In this document: in pieces, positions 52,390-53,928 of the stretch
Layout: every line of letters starts with the position of its first letter
Numbering within the stretch: the first letter of the stretch is position 1
Source: Candidatus Marinamargulisbacteria bacterium SCGC AG-410-N11
GTDB taxonomy: Bacteria; Margulisbacteria; Marinamargulisbacteria; GCA-2716485; AG-410-N11
Assembly (NCBI GenBank): GCA_003265895.1
Contig: QFBS01000007.1
Span: 1 to 53,928, forward strand
Direction: 5' to 3'
DNA length: 53,928 bases
Translations under genes and position numbers: made by a program
Notes under the pieces: generated by a model
What the model saw: the letters and a program-made list of their open reading frames with translations, nothing else
The model's database searches: none
Told to the model about the DNA's origin: nothing

Positions 52390-53539
52390 AAAAGCAATAA
52401 ATGAAATTAAAAATGCAAGATTTTGTCTAATTATAGATGATGAGGAAGAAATAGAAAGTGGTTTATTAGTGACTTCTGCCCATTATTTTACACCTGAGAA
52501 AGTAAAAATAATGATTGATAAAGGGAATGTTAATTTAGTATTGCATCCAGAAAAAGTTAGTCAATTAGGGATACCAGTTAAAAATAGCTTATTTAATATT
52601 AAAAAAGAGATAGCATCCGTTAGCTATTTGCAAAAGGATAAAACCTCTAAAGATGTTAATATAGCCAACGGTATTTTAGCGATTAGTAATGAGATTGATC
52701 CATTTGATTTTGAATTATCTGGAAATATTAATATTCACATTTGTAGACAAATGGGGGTTCTAAGAAAGTCTTCAAAGTTTGAAGCTGCTGTAGATTTAGT
52801 AAAGCTAGCTAATTTATCGTGTGCAGCGGTTGTAAAAAAGATTTCATTAAAGAAATTAGAAGTAAAACATAAAGCAATAAAAGACTATGCTAAGAGTAAT
52901 AACTATACAATAGTAAAATTACGAGATTTAATTAATTATAAACTTGAACGAGAGTCCTATATTACATTAATTGATCAGGGAGTCATTAAGACACAATTTG
53001 GTAAATTTAAAATGTTTGCCTTTAAAGATAAAGTTAACAATAAAATTCATATAGCTTTAGTTAAGGGAGAAATTAAACCTGAAAAAGATATTTTAGTAAG
53101 AGTACATTCTGAATGTTTAACTGGTGATGTATTTCATTCGTTAAGATGTGATTGTGGTAATCAGTTGAGCTTAGCGTTAAATCACGTTGCAGAAAATGGC
53201 TCTGGTATAGTTTTATATATGAGGCAAGAGGGTAGGGGGATTGGTTTACTTAATAAGTTAAAAGCCTATAAATTACAGGATAAAGGGTTGGATACTGTAG
53301 AAGCAAATCAAAAGTTAGGTTTTCAAGCTGATTTAAGAGAGTATGGTGTAGGCGCGCAGATTTTAAGGTATTTAGGCGTGAAAAAAATATCGTTATTAAC
53401 AAATAATCCAAAAAAAATAATAGGTTTAAAAGGGTTTGGTTTAACGATTCATAAAAGAGTTGCTTTATATACTGATTCAAATAGTCATAATAGAAAGTAC
53501 CTTAAAACAAAAAAGAAAAAATTAGGACATATGCTTTGA
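52379..53539 (+). CDS. ribBA: RibBA-type fusion: GTP cyclohydrolase II with degenerate RibB domain
   Basis: The 386 residues follow the RibB-RibA fusion plan. The C-terminal GTP cyclohydrolase II half (about 190-386) looks active: VRVHSECLTGDVFHSLRCDC with the zinc Cys residues, MRQEGRGIGLLNKLKAY, and GFQADLREYGVGAQILRYLG with the following ISLLTNNPKK. The N-terminal half keeps the RibB outline, but the signature VDDEDRENEGDL is IDDEEEIESGLL (19-30), losing the Arg, two Glu and final Asp of the canonical metal/substrate site, and the later GHTEAAVDL reads SKFEAAVDL with the His replaced. So the dihydroxybutanone-phosphate synthase activity is probably lost. It is co-translated with ribE. Confidence 0.88.
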   Translation: MTVKKAINEIKNARFCLIIDDEEEIESGLLVTSAHYFTPEKVKIMIDKGNVNLVLHPEKVSQLGIPVKNSLFNIKKEIASVSYLQKDKTSKDVNIANGILAISNEIDPFDFELSGNINIHICRQMGVLRKSSKFEAAVDLVKLANLSCAAVVKKISLKKLEVKHKAIKDYAKSNNYTIVKLRDLINYKLERESYITLIDQGVIKTQFGKFKMFAFKDKVNNKIHIALVKGEIKPEKDILVRVHSECLTGDVFHSLRCDCGNQLSLALNHVAENGSGIVLYMRQEGRGIGLLNKLKAYKLQDKGLDTVEANQKLGFQADLREYGVGAQILRYLGVKKISLLTNNPKKIIGLKGFGLTIHKRVALYTDSNSHNRKYLKTKKKKLGHML

Positions 53540-53928
53540 TTAGTACTGTGTTCGAATTAATGCAATAAATAGTCCTAAAGAGTTAATTTTATATTGATTA
53601 AATGGAATGATTATGTCTTTATAAGTTTCATTTTCAGAAACTAGTTTTACATGGTGCTTACATAAAAAAAAACGTTTTAATGTAACATCATCATCAATTA
53701 ATATAGCAACGATTTGACCATCGTTAATTTGTTTATTTCTATCAATAATAACAATATCATTATGGAGAATTCCTGCATTAATCATACTATCACCTTTTAC
53801 TTTAAGTGCAAATCGACCATCTTTACTTTTTAATGCTGGAATATCGGAAATTGTATTAGAGAATTGAGTCTCAGCAAAAATAGGTAATCCAGCAGAAATA
53901 TTACCAAGAATAGGAATAGAGTTAATAT
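53540..53928 (-). CDS. lexA: LexA repressor, C-terminal peptidase domain (5' partial)
   Basis: The minus-strand frame is open to the window edge, so the N-terminal DNA-binding domain lies outside. The visible part contains the self-cleavage Ala-Gly in GNISAGLPIFAET, the catalytic Ser in LKVKGDSMINAGI and the catalytic Lys in VTLKRFFL, all in LexA order and spacing (an S24/UmuD-like peptidase; UmuD is less likely given the LexA-like IPILGNISAG). LexA would repress SOS genes. It is convergent with ribBA, with its stop directly after the ribBA stop. Confidence 0.9.
   Translation of the reverse strand, partial: INSIPILGNISAGLPIFAETQFSNTISDIPALKSKDGRFALKVKGDSMINAGILHNDIVIIDRNKQINDGQIVAILIDDDVTLKRFFLCKHHVKLVSENETYKDIIIPFNQYKINSLGLFIALIRTQY

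Overview
The window is about 54 kb of very A+T-rich bacterial chromosome (roughly 30% G+C by eye), densely packed with genes on both strands. It holds housekeeping genes, four tRNAs (all with encoded CCA ends) and the RNase P RNA. No transposase, integrase, phage gene or CRISPR array was seen. The content suggests a diderm bacterium with a Terrabacteria-type gene complement. Outer-membrane-like beta-barrels and lipoproteins occur alongside an SLH-domain barrel protein, a LytR-CpsA-Psr enzyme, yqeK/rsfS, a ppdK-dnaG-rpoD run, an accC-nusB pair, GuaB3-type IMP dehydrogenase and LexA. Candidate phylum Margulisbacteria (marine clade) or a similar lineage would fit, but that placement is inference from gene content only.

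Layout. (1) 1-6.9 kb: fatty-acid beta-oxidation genes fadI (5' end outside the window), fadJ and fadE, followed by a small membrane protein and an ankyrin-like protein that runs into tRNA-Lys. (2) 7-13.1 kb: an acidic amino acid/dicarboxylate symporter, a lipoprotein, a FadL/TraF-like barrel protein, yqeK, an LCP-family gene and rsfS. (3) 13.1-19 kb: tRNA-Ala, ppdK, dnaG, rpoD, tRNA(CAT) and rnpB. (4) 19-28 kb: transketolase, a small Cys-rich protein behind a perfect palindrome, rsmE, an SBF-family transporter, a Lys-rich exported protein, comM, a lipoprotein, an all-alpha dUTPase and folD. (5) 27.5-33 kb, minus strand: mgtE-recO-membrane pyrophosphatase homologue-tpiA-cyclophilin. (6) 33-37.4 kb: six small outer-membrane-like beta-barrel paralogues, the first five in three terminator-bounded units; two copies encode the identical protein. 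(7) 37.6-42.4 kb: guaA, guaB3, two dTDP-sugar genes and tRNA-Arg. (8) 42.5-50 kb: a small Lys-rich protein, a UvrD/PcrA helicase, a 1036-residue coiled-coil/barrel/SLH protein and glpD. (9) 50-53.9 kb: accC-nusB-ribE-ribBA with overlapping genes, then the C-terminal part of lexA.

The most interesting points are these. The membrane pyrophosphatase homologue keeps the fold signatures but has lost many of the acidic and lysine residues that bind Mg-PPi. The RibB half of the RibBA fusion has lost its signature acidic motif while the GTP cyclohydrolase II half is intact. The barrel cluster has a repeated architecture: a TTGATT/TATGAT promoter placed directly after the preceding terminator (two units), a long leader, and a conserved GAAAGGGGTGATA element about 60 nt before the start codon that nearly matches the 16S anti-Shine-Dalgarno sequence (three units). 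A 605-bp near-perfect duplication lies inside this cluster.

How the genes may work together. FadI/J/E and the FadL-like barrel could take up and oxidise fatty acids. GlpD, TpiA, Tkt and PpdK supply central carbon flow. The barrels, the SLH protein, the LCP enzyme and the dTDP-sugar genes would build the envelope. The nucleotide (guaA, guaB, dUTPase, folD), riboflavin, replication and repair genes are ordinary housekeeping functions.
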